From Maratus speciosus (Eukaryota; Arthropoda; Arachnida; Araneae; Salticidae): a stretch of DNA of 64,000 bases. The stretch covers positions 318,242,283-318,306,282 of the forward strand of contig OZ010791.1 of the NCBI GenBank assembly GCA_963932465.1, written 5' to 3'. Of this stretch, positions 21,214 through 34,115 are shown in pieces (the stretch's first letter is position 1; the number at the start of each line of letters is the position of its first letter). Below the pieces are notes generated by a model. That model was not told the origin of the DNA, did no database searches, and worked only from the letters and a program-made list of their open reading frames with translations. Made by a program: the position numbers and the translations under genes.

Positions 21214-23587
21214 TCGCCCATTTAAAGTGACACAAAGAATAATTAAATTTTAGTCTATCAGCAAAATTTTCGGGACATACTTTTTCAATTTAGATACGCA
21301 TTTCGAAGTTTAACTAATATTTTGCATAATTGCCGTTGTATATAAATTCTATTGCTGATATACAGGGTTCTACAAAAGAGTACTATTGCATTTCCGCTTA
21401 ATATGGAAAATTGCTGAATAGGGTTTTTCAACAGTATTATGTGTTTGCTTACTAAACTAATTTTCTGCAAACTATGTATGTAGTATATATGTTACGTACA
21501 ACTTGATAAATTTGGTTATTATTAGAAATAACCGCTTTTTTGTAAATACTATAAATATTGCATATTAATCATATTTACCGCTGATTATTAATAATTATCA
21601 CTGAAGTTTGGTCAATATTATTAATTAAGCTCAGTAACGAATATGTTCTTTCATGGAGCATGTACTATGATAATTATATGTAGCCAATAAGAAAAATAAT
21701 TGTAAGTGACAATAATAGTCAATCAAAAAATGTGTCCAATTAATAGTACAACCAGGCCTAAGTGTTTAAAAATAATTATTTTATAATTACTGAAACAATT
21801 ACGTTAAAAAGCAATGAAATAATTAAAGACTAAATAATTCCGTTTTAAAGTGTATACTTTTAGAAATAAATATTAAGAAAAATATAGCATAAGTAGAAAG
21901 TTTTAAATTTAGACTTTTATTAAGTTAATTTTAACATACAGCAAAATATTAAGAAACGTAGCTGTAGTAATGAGGAAATTCTTACACCAGTCTAGTAGTA
22001 TAAAAAGAAAAAAGAAAAAAAAAAAGGTAGGTCATGAGTCCCTCACCCGCCCTGAAGTGCCAAATTAGACGGCGATCAAAGATTAGAAGAAAATACATCC
22101 TGTCCATACGAAAGATGGAATGACGGTTCCAAATACAATATTATTATCTTTATAATAAACAACAAATTACATTAGAAATTCAGTATTCTTAAATTACTAA
22201 CAAATTATTTATTTTGGAAGGAAGAGCTATTGTGGCATTAGGAGTTACAAAGGATTTTTTAAATTAATTTTTATATTATTTTATGTATTATTATTATTAT
22301 ATTATTATATATATTATTATATATATTATTATATATACTATTATATTATATATTATTATATATATTATTATTATTATATATTATTATATATATTATTATT
22401 ATTATATATTTTTTATATTATTTTATACAGAATTTTATAAAAATTCTAAAATTGAAAATAAAGATTGATATTAAATATGCGGCTGATATGATATTAATAA
22501 GAATAAAAAATTATTTTTGGTCAATTTGGATGTAATATGGCAATGGATTCATTTACGTGCATAACCTATAGTTTTATCTATATAGATTTTTAAATGTAAA
22601 ACTACTTAATGGTTAAATTACACGCAATTGGGAAAAAAATATTTCTTTTTTAAAAAGCAAAGTAAAATAAAAGTGAAAACAATGCACTAAAATTATTATG
22701 TACTATTAATAAAAATTATAATATAAATAAATTTTATTATTTTTATTATTTAAAATTTTATATAAAATTTTATTCTATTAATAGTACTAATAAAATTATA
22801 ATGTACTTAACTTAACAAATTGACAAATTAAATACATTCGGGAATTAAACAAAAGTAAAGAGAGACATGTGTTGTAGCAATAATAGAGAAAAAAACATTG
22901 TAATGAAATTTTATTGTTGAATATTAAATTTAGAAAGCTGAACATTATGTTTTCTTTTAATTATAACTACAAGAAAAAAAAGTATTTATGAAAATATAAA
23001 TATTTTTTTAGTTCCCTCTTCAGCAATTGCATTTTATAGAAAAGAAAATTTTAAATTTATTAGTTTATCTGACTCCCAAAACATTTTAACGCAGTTCTTC
23101 TTTGATCAAATTTATTTGAATTGGAGAGTTCGATCAAACTTCTTGAATCCTTCTTTGTGCAATTTGCATTTCAATAATTTCTTAGAATGTTCGTTCGATC
23201 TTTCTCAATCTGGGAAAGTTGATTGAAATTGATAGAAAGGCGTTTGAGAATAAATTAGAAATTTATTTTTTAAATTCTCTTATAGATGAAAGAAAATTAT
23301 CAATGCCTAGATGAGTTTTCTTTTCTGGTACATATAGCTAAAGAAAATAATAAATTTACAGTTTAAATTTATATGCATATTGATATAAATTTAAACTATG
23401 CTAACACTGTTTAGTTAAAAAAAGAAACCTTAAAAAATGTTAAACGTTATTCACTTATAATTTAAAAAAAAACAGTCATGTGAGTGACTTTAAAGCAGTA
23501 GGTTTGAACCTCCCCCAACCGACATCTTAAGGATTCTTTCTTGTTCAAATACTATTACAAAATTTTAAATCCATTTTATAGTTTTTC
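21214..23587. other. AT-rich stretch with a (TTA)n microsatellite
   Basis: No gene recognised. A compound (TTA)n/(TATATTA)n tract spans about 22285-22428. A short A-rich tract lies near 22010-22026. The plus-strand frame over the microsatellite encodes only Tyr/Ile runs. Confidence 0.55.
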
Positions 23588-23869
23588 TTAACCCATTTAT
23601 GTCTGAATTTTTGTTTTCTCAAATTTGTTCGTAAAATCACTTTAAAATGTTGCAAAATGAACTGGAAAGATACTAAAAAAATTATGCTAAAATATTTTTG
23701 TATTTATTTGATAAAATGTAAACGTACTAAATATGGGAATATCCATATATGGAAAAGTGCACAATTATATGTTTTGTCATAATTTATATAAATTAAGCTT
23801 TTAAATTGTTTATTATATTCTATAATTAGTATTTCTATGAACTATTAAATATATATATGTATATATATA

Positions 23870-24331
23870 CCGGGTGTCCTAAAAAGGACTGACTGATTTT
23901 AAAATTCAAAAACTTGTAAACGGTGACAGATATTTAAAAAATTCTTGCAGGAGGGTTATGCATAAGGTCAAAAGTTTTTTTTTTTTTTTTTACAGTGATT
24001 TTCAATTTTAGTTTGAATTACAAACAATAGATGGCGATGCGATCAATAGACGCTAAATTCAGGCTCGATTTTTGGTATTTCGTGGTCGGATAATACATTT
24101 CCATCTCCTTTTTCTGTATGGAACAAGATAAAGGACCAAAAATCGAGCCTGTATTTAGCGATTATTGCTTACAGCGCCATCTATTGTTTGTAAATCGAAC
24201 TAAAATTGAAAATCACTGTAATAAAACTTTTGACCTTATGCATAACCCTCCTGCAAGAATTTTTTTAATATCTGTCACTGTTTGCAAGTTATTGAATTTT
24301 AAAATCAGTCCGTCCTTTTTGGGACACCCGG
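23870..24331. mobile_element. 462-bp fully palindromic MITE with CCGGGTGTCC ends
   Basis: The ends CCGGGTGTCC and GGGACACCCGG are flanked by TA (23868-23869, 24332-24333). The inverted similarity covers nearly the whole element, about 210 bp per arm, with paired blocks AAAATTGAAAATCACTGTAA, GACCTTATGCATAACCCTCC and the CAATAGATGGCG segment. TA target and long inverted repeats fit a mariner-type hairpin MITE. The overlapping open frames are hairpin-arm sequence. Confidence 0.92.
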
Positions 24332-24551
24332 TATGTTTCTTTACAGAGCCTAATAACATTTTAAGTATAATTAATAATAAATTAAGAATAATCGTACTTG
24401 AGGCTAAAAACAATTTTTTTCAAAATCATCTTGAAAAGGACCTTACATAAATAACTGTCCCCTAAAAGGCTAAAAGAAATATGTACCATTTGCGCCTGGC
24501 GCCCTATATTTTGTGTGTTAGAAACATGCATAAAAAATAGGTTTGAACCTA

Positions 24552-24945
24552 TCGCTCACCCGCAAGAAAAGTGACATATCTCGCAAAAAATCATTTTGCG
24601 TTTTATTGCACTAATAGATCAGTTATATGTGCATCTTGCAACACAAAAAGTTTCATAAGTGTAGTTATACAGAAAATCGCTTTATTGCGCTTTCTGTCCA
24701 TTTGTGACCACTGGAGAGGGGTGGATTGTGTGCGGAGCTAAAATTAACCAACACTCCAAATCTCCTATATCTTAATTGTTAAGGGTTTTATACTTTTATG
24801 CACGTTTTTTTTTTTTTTTTTTTTTTTTGCATGCAGAGCTAAATGCTATAATTTCGTGATACTGTAAAATCATGGAAATTTTTCTTTGCCTCTCATGCGA
24901 AATTTACTTTTGTCGAGATGTGTCACTTTTCTTGCAGGTGAGCGA
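24552..24945. mobile_element. 394-bp MITE with TCGCTCACC ends
   Basis: Terminal inverted repeats of about 37 bp (TCGCTCACC, then GCAAGAAAAGTGACA, then ATCTCG) with three mismatches, flanked by TA at 24550-24551 and 24946-24947. Internal sequence has a T-run near 24806-24828 and no coding frame. Just outside the left end is a palindrome ATAGGTTTGAACCTAT, partly overlapping the target. Confidence 0.88.
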
Positions 24946-25288
24946 TATATATTCGCAATTTTTTTTAAAAAAAAATTGTATTACAAAGAAGTCTACAATC
25001 TAAGATTATGACTTATTTATTTGGATCCTTGATACAAAAATATAAATAAACTTACTTTTTACCTTTCGCTATCTAGAAAAATTAAAAATCTATAAACCCA
25101 GAGAAAAAGTCTTCATTTAAGTAAATAATATCAATTTTATGCTGTCATCTCTTGGTAATAGATAAAAACATTTATAGACAACTGCTTCATACAATTTTCT
25201 TGTTGTAATGAAGAAGAAAATATTATATTAAAAAAATATTAAAATTGTAAACGTCCCAAAAATCAGATGCTAGGCATAAATTGGTTAA

Positions 25289-26725
25289 AGGATAGTATAT
25301 ATATATATAAATATATATATATATTAAGTACTTTTGAAAAAAATCTCAAAAATTGAACATTTTAGTATTAAATATTATTTTTTTTCATAAAAATCGTAAA
25401 TAACTTTAGTAACTGACAACAATCCCGTTTTGAAAAAGCAATAACTAACACAAATTGAACCAATGCCTGAGACTATTTATTTGCAATGATTAAAAGTAAA
25501 AAAGTTATTTTAATTTTCAAGAAATTCATGCTTTACAAATTTTTAATCTTTATTATAAAAACAAAATAATAAAACCTTATTAGTTGCGTTCATAATTACA
25601 TAAATACGTAGCACGTCGTCTGTTCCGTCTGTCTGTCCGCATATAACACTGCAATAGGTACGTAACCGAATGGTTTGAAATTTATTATATATAGTCGTGC
25701 TGAATTTTGTCAAGTCACTTCAAATTTTATGAAAATCGAATCAAAACTTAAAAAGATATGAATAAAAGTTTTCTTCCGTCTATTAAATTCTATCATACGT
25801 ACTTAATTCAATTATATCCAATGGTAGGTAATAATTCAGGGTTACCATGGTGATTACGTCATATTTCAGATGGAGTAATATTATTTCCGTATTCCTGAAT
25901 TTAATATTGGGTAATTCTAAGATAGATGACCATAGAGGAGATATAGCCAGTCTAAATATTTCAAAAACTATATCATAGATTGCAGTATAATATTTGTTCG
26001 TAAGAAATAGTTCAACTTGTTCATTCATTGCGACGTACAGATGTGTTTTTCAATTATAAAAAGAAAGTATAATTTTAATGTTTACTTAATTTAGTGTTTG
26101 GATATTTTTGTTGAGTTAGGTATCAATGTTTTGCATTATGTATGTTACATTTCTTTTACTATAAGACATTTAAGGCACGTATATAATCCAATCTTTACTT
26201 TTAAGTCTAAAACAAAGACGAACAATGGCGGAGTTACAGTTTAAATTGAGGGGCAATCTGTCCATCAATTTTAGGATAGATGGTCATATCAAATCGAAGA
26301 GAGATGAACACCTATAATCAATATTTCAAAATTATACGGAGTGAGGATTTTAACTAGATATAATTATTTCTAAAATAATTATATAATTTTTATGTTTATA
26401 ATTATATTAATTGATATAATTATTTAAATTTTAACTAATATAAATATTTCAATAACAGAAATATATTATAGCCTAACGATGTACTTTTGTTTCAGAAAAT
26501 ATAATTATTTAAGTTTTAACTAAATATAAATTAAATAAAAATAAATTCAATATTTTAACGAAAATATTGAAAGACCTCAGTAACGTTCATCTCAGAAACA
26601 GATAAAGTTGATAAATAAACTTAAAACCGTGAAAAAAATCTAAAATAAACGTGAGAAAAAATACAAAAACACGATACTTCTAGTAGTGAATAAGATGAAA
26701 TGCAATTGAAATTATTCGATTTTAC
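25289..26725. other. AT-rich non-coding stretch
   Basis: No gene recognised. A short GTCTGTCTGTCC tract at 25626-25637 with less AT-rich flanks resembles the microsatellite of the HINE-like elements further on but lacks their termini. Confidence 0.45.
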
Positions 26726-26727
26726 AG

Positions 26728-26895
26728 ATTCCGAGAGGATAGAATTCGATGAAGATCACTGTGTTGGTTGTGGAGAAGAATATCATACCACAACCAAAAA
26801 GGATTACTGGTTACAGTGCATAATGTGCCATAAGTGGTTACATTAAATGTGTACAAACTATCAAGATTTTTGCTGAAAATGTGGTAAAATTTTAC
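26728..26895 (+). pseudogene. C-terminal zinc-finger relic of a Tigger/pogo-type transposase
   Basis: In one plus-strand frame this encodes DHCVGCGEEYHTTTKKDYW, then LQCIMCHKWLH, a stop in place of the next residue, then MCTNYQDFC, another stop and KCGK. The Cys-His spacing is that of the PHD-like finger at the C-terminus of many arthropod Tigger-type transposases. A similar finger ends the relic at 46382-46982. The upstream transposase domain is absent. Confidence 0.65.
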
Positions 26896-26998
26896 GAAAA
26901 GACAAGGATTGAAATCATACTTCAAATTTTGTTTATTCAAATTTTATTCACTTATTTTCCGCGATATAATTGCATCTTTACAAATTTCTATATGTTTT

Positions 26999-27131
26999 TA
27001 CTTTATTCTATCTTTACAAGAAGAAAGTATTGGTTTCATGAAAATTTTCGAATTCCAGTTTTCGACGGATTTACACGTTTTATGAGTTAGAGGTTCCAAA
27101 AAACATGTTTTTACAAAATGTCTGTCTGTGA

Positions 27132-27181
<50 letters not shown>

Positions 27182-28109
27182 CTGTATGTGACACAAATTT
27201 TGTGTGCGCTCTATCTCAAGAACTAATGTACGAAATTTCACAAAACTTCATATTTAGTTAGACCTTGATATAAACTGGAACTGATTAGTTTTTGGTGAAA
27301 ATCGCCCAACAGGTGGCGCTGCTATTCGGCATTTTTAACGATTTCTGCAATAGCTGTATCTCAAGAACTACTGCACGGATTTTCATAAAACTTCAGATTC
27401 AGTTAGTCCAGGATATAGTTTGGTGCTGATTACTTTTTTGTGAAAATCGCCCAACAGGTGGCGCTGGTATGCAGCATTGTTCATGATTATCGCAATAGCT
27501 CTAACTCAAGAAAAAATGCACGATTTTTCATCAAACTTCAGATTCAGTTAGTCCCTGATATAAATTAGTGCTGCTTAATTTTTGGTGCAAATCGCCCAAC
27601 AGGTGGCTCTGCTGTGCTGCATTTTTCACGATTTCCACAAGAGCTGTATCTCAAGGACTATTGCACGGATTTTCATCAAACTTCAGATTTAGTTAGTCCT
27701 TGACATGAATTGATCTATAAATTAGTGCTGTTTAATTTTTGGTGTAAATCGCTCAAAAGGTGGCGCTGCTATGCTGTATTTTTTGCGATTTCCGCAATAG
27801 CTTTATCTCAAGAACTAATGCTTGGATTTTCAACAAAATTCAGATTCAGGTATACCTTGATATCGTTTAGTGCTGTTTACTTTTGGTGTAAATCGCTCAA
27901 CAGGTGGCGCTGCTATGCTACATTTTTTTCAGAATTTCCGCTATAGCTCTATCTCAAGAACTAATGCACGAATTTTCATCCAACTTCAAATTCAGATATA
28001 CTTTGATATGAATTGGTGCTAAATGGATGTAATTTCTTGTACTATTTAAATGATTTAATGGATGTGATTTATATAGAAGAAAGTTTTGTGATGGCCACAA
28101 CATACTAGT
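26999..28109 (-). mobile_element. HINE/Helentron-like minisatellite element, copy 1
   Basis: Read on the minus strand it begins ACTAGTATGTTGTGGCC, carries a subterminal ACTTTCTTCTA, then five minisatellite units of about 145 bp, a (GTCT)n tract (27121-27187), and a conserved tail ending in a hairpin CTTTCTTC-GAAGAAAG at 26999-27030. Unit landmarks are GGTGGCGCTGCTATGC and ATCTCAAGAACTAATGCACG. One unit has a 12-bp insertion. The combination of GTCY tract, subterminal repeats, 3' hairpin and no target duplication is that of Helentron-related HINEs; the class is inferred. Confidence 0.75.
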
Positions 28110-28953
28110 TTATCATTAACTACATAAAATGTATTGTTTTGTTTTTATATTTTAACTTCATTTTTTTCTTTCTTGTACTTCCATCTCTCCTGGACTTGAA
28201 AGAAAGATGGCTATTTGCCGTTTTAATTTCAATTTTGTTTCCCAATTTTTGTTCTCGATATATAATTATTTTTTGACCAAAATATGATTATTATACGCAT
28301 AATGATTTCAAATATGCATATGGCATTGGAGATTTTGGAGTTATCCAATAACTGACATTTATGAAACAGTAACTAATATAGTGTCAGGCCAGACACTCGT
28401 AGAATATCTGAAACTTTAATCTATAAACTAAAACTCATGGTACTGATGTATCATAAGCATCTTTTAACTGATTTCTACAAGTAATATATTTAAGTTTAGG
28501 ACGATTGAGTTGCAAATAGATTAAAAAGGGACTAATTTAATTTTATAAATAAGATGAATGCCTCAAAATGGTACTTTTTGTGTTCTCAAAAGTTTCTGCC
28601 TCATTGAATATGTTCTTGGATTTCTAGTGGTGAAAAGTCAGATACTGGCTAGGTGTCATCAATAGAGGGTTTCACTCTATTTCTAATAAATAAGCTTAAA
28701 TAAATAAGACATTTTCATTTAATCGCAACTTTTTTTCTTAACATTAGTGCAATATTCGTTTTTCAAGTATACAAAACTTCAAAGGCAACTAATACTTCTA
28801 ACATTATAATTTGCTCGTGCATATGTGATGTATTGTTATTCAGTTTTCGTAAAAACAGTCAATGAGCTCATATTTAGATTAAATTTTGTATACTTATAAT
28901 TCATTCTTCTAATTTCAGATGTTTTACTTGAACACGTGTAAAGACAATCAGAA
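28110..28953. other. AT-rich spacer between two inverted HINE-like copies
   Basis: No gene or repeat recognised between copies 1 and 2, which are arranged head to head (5' ends facing each other). Confidence 0.5.
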
Positions 28954-30456
28954 ACTAGTATGTTGTGGCCATCACAAAACTTTCTTCTATCTCATACTTG
29001 TCAATACTTCAAAATTCATTATCACAGTGCATCTATGCTCATCATGAGGATTCTAAAAAGATGAAATTCCGTGCATTAGTTCTTGAGATATTACTGTCCA
29101 TGAAATCGTGTAAATCCATCAAAATGCAGCATAGCAGCGCCACCTATTGGGTGATTTACACCAGACCCTAATTATCATCCACATGTGTCAATGTCTAATT
29201 GAATATGAAGTTCGGGGAAAATCCGTGCATTAGTTCCTAAGATAGAGCTATTGCGCAAATCATGACAAATGCAGCATAACAGCGCCACCTGTTGAGCGAT
29301 TTACTCAACCACATAATCAGTATCAACATTTATCAAGGTGTACTTGAATCTGAAGTTTGATGAAAATTCGTGCATTAGTTCTTGAGATAGAGCTATTGAG
29401 TAAATAGTGCAAAATGCAGCATAGCAGCGCCACCTATTGGGCGATATTCACCAACACGTAGTCAGCATTATTTCATATCAAAGAGTAACTGAATCTGAAG
29501 TTTGATGAAAATATGTCCATTAGTTCTTGAGATACAGCGATTGAAGAAATCGTGAAAAATGCTGTATAGCAGCGCCACCTGTTGAGCGATTTACACCAAA
29601 ATGTACAAAATGTCAATTCATATCAAGGATTAACTGATTCTGAAGTTTAGTGAAAATTGTTGCATTAGTTCTTCAGATACCGCTATAATGGAAATTCTGA
29701 AAAGTGCAGCATAGCAGCGCCACCTGTTGAGCGATTTGCACCAAAACACAAACAACACTAATTCATATCAAAGTATACATGAATCTGAAGTTTGTTGAAA
29801 ATCCAAGTATTAGTTGTTGAGATAGAGCTATTTTTGAAATTGTAAAAAATGCAGTATAGCAGCGCCACCTGTTGAGCGATTTACACCATACTGTACAAAA
29901 CTTCAATTCATGTCAAGGATTAACTGAATCTGAAGTTTGATGAAAATCCGTGCATTAATTCTTGAGATAGAGCCACTGCGAGAATTTTAAAAAATGCAGC
30001 ATAGCAGCGCCACCTGTTGAGCGATTTGCACCAACACGTAATCAGCATCAAGTCATATCAAGGACTAACAGAATCTGAAGTTTTATGAAAATCCGTGCAT
30101 TAGTTCTTGAGATAGAGCCATTTCGGAAATCATACAAAATGCAGCATAGCAGCGCCATCTGTTGAGCGATTTGCACCAAAAACCAATCAGCATCAATTTG
30201 TATTAGGGACTAACTGAATATCAATTTTTATTAAATTCCGTGCATTAGTTCTTGAGATAGAGCGCCCACAAAATTTGTGTCACATACACACAGACAGACA
30301 GACAGACAGGCAGACTCACAGAGTCACAGACAGACATTTTGTAAAAACATGTTTTTCGGGTTCTCTGACCTCTAAAACGTGTAAATCCGTCGAAAACCGG
30401 AATTCGAAAATTTTCATGAATCCAATACTTTCTTCTTGTAAAGATAGAAGAAAGTA
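28954..30456 (+). mobile_element. HINE/Helentron-like minisatellite element, copy 2
   Basis: Starts ACTAGTATGTTGTGGCC with subterminal ACTTTCTTCTATC, and has eight minisatellite units. The landmark AGCGCCACCT lies at 29136, 29281, 29426, 29571, 29716, 29861, 30006 and 30151, exactly 145 bp apart each time. A (GACA)n tract (30290-30315) and the conserved tail follow, with the terminal hairpin at about 30426-30456. The 3' subterminal GATAGAAGAAAGT is the inverse of the 5' one. Short open frames in it are by-products of the repeat. Confidence 0.78.
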
Positions 30457-32079
30457 AAAATTAATACTAGAGCATATATTTTAAAAATAAAAATCATAAA
30501 AATCAAATTTTTAATTATAGATAGTGTCATAGAAAAATAATTCTGGTATTATAAAGATAAAATTCTCGTTTTAAAAAATATTTTCTATACTAAAATCATG
30601 GCTATTATACTATATGTAAATTTAATTTATATCTCAATGCCAGATTCCCAGTACTTATCTTAAGTTTTTAACTATGGTAATACTGCATTTGGCTGACTGA
30701 CCGACCTTCTTTTTCCCTTGACAACGAAGGGATGAAGTTGTGAGAAAGGATACCTTTTAGAAGCTGATTGAAATTAGACAGAACATAAAAAATTACATGT
30801 ATTATTTGTATTATTTGTATTTGTATGCTCATCATGAGGATTCTAAAAAGATGAAATTCCGTGCATTAGTTCTTGAGATATTACTGTCCATGAAATCGTG
30901 TAAATCCATCAAAATGCAGCATAGCAGCGCCACCTATTGGGTGATTTACACCAGACCCTAATTATCATCCACATGTGTCAATGTCTAATTGAATATGAAG
31001 TTCGGGGAAAATCCGTGCATTAGTTCCTAAGATAGAGCTATTGCGCAAATCATGACAAATGCAGCATAACAGCGCCACCTGTTGAGCGATTTACTCAACC
31101 ACATAATCAGTATCAACATTTATCAAGGTGTACTTGAATCTGAAGTTTGATGAAAATTCGTGCATTAGTTCTTGAGATAGAGCTATTGAGTAAATAGTGC
31201 AAAATGCAGCATAGCAGCGCCACCTATTGGGCGATATTCACCAACACGTAGTCAGCATCATTTCATATCAAAGAGTAACTGAATCTGAAGTTTGATGAAA
31301 ATATGTCCATTAGTTCTTGAGATACAGCGATTGAAGAAATCGTGAAAAATGCTGTATAGCAGCGCCACCTGTTGAGCGATTTACACCAAAATGTACAAAA
31401 TGTCAATTCATATCAAGGATTAACTGATTCTGAAGTTTAGTGAAAATTGTTGCATTAGTTCTTCAGATACCGCTATAATGGAAATTCTGAAAAGTGCAGC
31501 ATAGCAGCGCCACCTGTTGAGCGATTTGCACCAAAACACAAACAACACTAATTCATATCAAAGTATACATGAATCTGAAGTTTGTTGAAAATCCAAGCAT
31601 TAGTTGTTGAGATAGAGCTATTGCGGAAATTGTAAAAAATTCAGTATAGCAGCGCCACCTGTTGATCGATTTACACCATACTGTACAAAACTTCAATTCA
31701 TGTCAAGGATTAACTGAATCTGAAGTTTGATGAAAATCCGTGCATTAATTCTTGAGATAGAGCCACTGCGAGAATTTAAAAAAATGCAGCATAGCAGCGC
31801 CACCTGTTGAGCGATTTGCACCAACACGTAATCAGCATCAAGTCATATCAAGGACTAACAGAATCTGAAGTTTTATGAAAATCCGTGCATTAGTTCTTGA
31901 GATAGAGCCATTTCGGAAATCATACAAAATGCAGCATAGCAGCGCCATCTGTTGAGCGATTTGCACCAAAAACTAATCAGCATCAATTTGTATTAGGGAC
32001 TAACTGAATATCAATTTTTATTAAATTCCGTGCATTAGTTCTTGAGATAGAGCGCCCACAAAATTTGTGTCACATACAC

Positions 32080-32113
<34 letters not shown>

Positions 32114-32610
32114 TCACAGAGTCACAGACAGACATTTTGTAAAAACATGTTTTTCGGGTTCTCTGACCTCTAAAACGTGTAAATCCGTCGAAAACCGGAA
32201 TTCGAAAATTTTCATGAATCCAATACTTTCTTCTTGTAAAGATAGAAGAAAGTAAAAATTAATACTAGAGCATATATTTTAAAAATAAAAATCATAAAAA
32301 TCAAATTTTTAATTATAGATAGTGTCATAGAAAAATAATTCTGGTATTATAAAGATAAAATTCTCGTTTTAAAAAATATTTTCTATACTAAAATCATGGC
32401 TATTATACTATATGTAAATTTAATTTATATCTCAATGCCAGATTCCCAGTACTTATCTTAAGTTTTTAACTATGGTAATACTGCATTTGGCTGACTGACC
32501 GACCTTCTTTTTCCCTTGACAACGAAGGGATGAAGTTGTGAGAAAGGATACCTTTTAGAAGCTGATTGAAATTAGACAGAACATAAAAAATTACATGTAT
32601 TATTTGTATT
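29034..32610 (+). repeat. Recent 1.79-kb tandem duplication
   Basis: 29034-30823 is repeated at 30824-about 32610. I counted roughly eight substitutions plus a change in (GACA)n number, so the copies are about 99.5% alike. The unit starts inside the HINE-like element, so it takes in about 1.4 kb of the element plus 3' flank. The junction has TTTGTATT repeats. It is either a recent unequal exchange or an assembly duplication. Confidence 0.93.
30824..32254 (+). mobile_element. HINE-like element, duplicated copy lacking its 5' end
   Basis: Second half of the tandem duplication. It holds eight units in the same 145-bp register, a longer (GACA)n tract (32080-32111) and the 3' hairpin. It lacks the first 80 bp including the ACTAGTATG terminus, which shows that it arose by duplication, not by independent transposition. 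Confidence 0.85.
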
Positions 32611-34115
32611 CAAATTTAGTTTATCTCTTAGAGAAAAATATTTTTACCAACAAAGCTATTTAAATCATGCAAAGCATACAATTTATTTCATTATTCAAAT
32701 AAGATCAAAACATAGAACAAAACTACAGAATTTAAAAAACGTATTTTAAAATATTACTATTTTTATGTTTTCATTTAGCTTTCAAAAATTGCCTTATAAA
32801 TAATAATATAAGGGATGTTTACATGTATCAATAATAATATGAATAGTATTTATTGATATATTACACTATAAAATATCTAAAATGTAAAATTTTTTATTAC
32901 TCATTTTACTTTTAATACTAGAATATTCGATTAGTCCAAAGAATAATAATAAAAAAAAAGACTCTACTCTAAAATGAATAACATGCATTGCATATGGTTT
33001 AGGGTGAAACAGAAGTTTGATTTAGTAGATACAGTTGATTTTCAATATTTTTATGTTAATACATTCGAGAAAATAATAAATAATTTAATAATTGAAAACG
33101 AAACTACATATTTTTAATGCTTAATATTTATCAGAGTGATTCAAAAGTTTTCTGATATAATGTTTCCTTTAAATTTATAAGTGCGAAAGGCATTTAAAAG
33201 TTCAACTTAATTTTGAAGAAGACTAAAATTAAGGATGCTTCAATATTAATAACCTACTTTTGACAACAAAAAAAGATTCTATAACGAAAAATTCATTTAA
33301 ATAAGACATTTCACAAAGTTTGTATGAATAGCTTCGGCGATAATGGATATAAAAAATTGGAATGGTTTTTTAGTAGTAACTAGTAGCTAGCGTTAATAGT
33401 AGTGTTAGTAGCTAGTTTAGCAGACTCATATATTTTAAATTTATATACTTTATTATACATTGAAACTAAGTGTGTTGTGGATAAAAAAATAAACAGTTGA
33501 ATAAGCAAAATGCAGATGTCTTATTACGAAATGTGATACACAGCGGAGATTTGTTTATTTTGTTGTTTTAAAGTATAAAAATTATTACTCTGTTTTTGTA
33601 TCACACTAGGGCGCTCGGTCCTCTACAAGCTACGCTCGCCAACCCCCGTCCAGACACCGCAGACTCTAAATGCACGCTAATTTGATCGGCTTTAAAAAGA
33701 TTTCGAAAGATTGAATTATAATTTAAAAAACAGTGGCGATCTCCCTATAAATGAATTTCTATTCATTTCTCTTTAATTGAGAAATTTTAACGCCAAATCC
33801 GCTGCGGTACTACTTGATTATCCCGTCGACCAATTTCGTCAAATTATATAAATCGCCAAACCGCTCGTCAAATTATACAAATTGACATAATTTTTATTTT
33901 AAATAACGAAAGAACAAATAAATTAGTACAACATTAATAAAAATACAAATAAAACGTCGAAATAAAAATAACTTGATGACGTAGACACATGTAACAACAT
34001 TTCAAAATAAGCTAATATAAAAGGGATTAAGTAAACAGAATTTTTGTCTCCTGGTATTTTTTAACAAAGCGAAAAGAAAGTTCTTTTAAATGAGACATTT
34101 TAAATTAATCGTTTT
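32611..34115. other. AT-rich non-coding stretch
   Basis: No gene recognised. A short GC-richer patch at 33601-33690 (GGGCGCTCGGTCC, CTACGCTCGCC) is unassigned. A GTAGCTAG-type short repeat is seen at 33370-33421. Confidence 0.45.

Larger units (their letters stand above)
23592..25284. mobile_element. TTAA-flanked element holding two nested MITEs
   Basis: The left end is TTAA (23588-23591) followed by CCCATTTATGTCTG. The right end is the inverse CATAAATTGG preceded by AGGC and followed by TTAA (25285-25288). About 11 of the first 13 terminal bases agree. Without the two TA-flanked insertions inside, the element is about 0.83 kb. No transposase was seen, so it is a non-autonomous piggyBac-type element, or a chance TTAA pairing with lower probability. 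Confidence 0.5.

Noticed and set aside
22283..22468. Open frame over the (TTA)n tract
   Set aside because: It encodes only Tyr/Ile runs produced by the microsatellite.
23490..23525. GGTTTGAACC resembling a tRNA B-box
   Set aside because: No A-box or cloverleaf could be formed around it; the similar ATAGGTTTGAACCTAT at 24536 is just a palindrome.
28954..32254. Regular repeats with constant spacing, as in a CRISPR array
   Set aside because: The unit is 145 bp with diverged similarity across its full length, there is no short-repeat/unique-spacer pattern, and the genome is eukaryotic.
30275..32255. Two near-identical frames of 60 and 62 codons, with a related one at 37521-37709
   Set aside because: They arise from the (GACA)n tract and conserved tail of the HINE-like element; the repeat copies explain the conservation.
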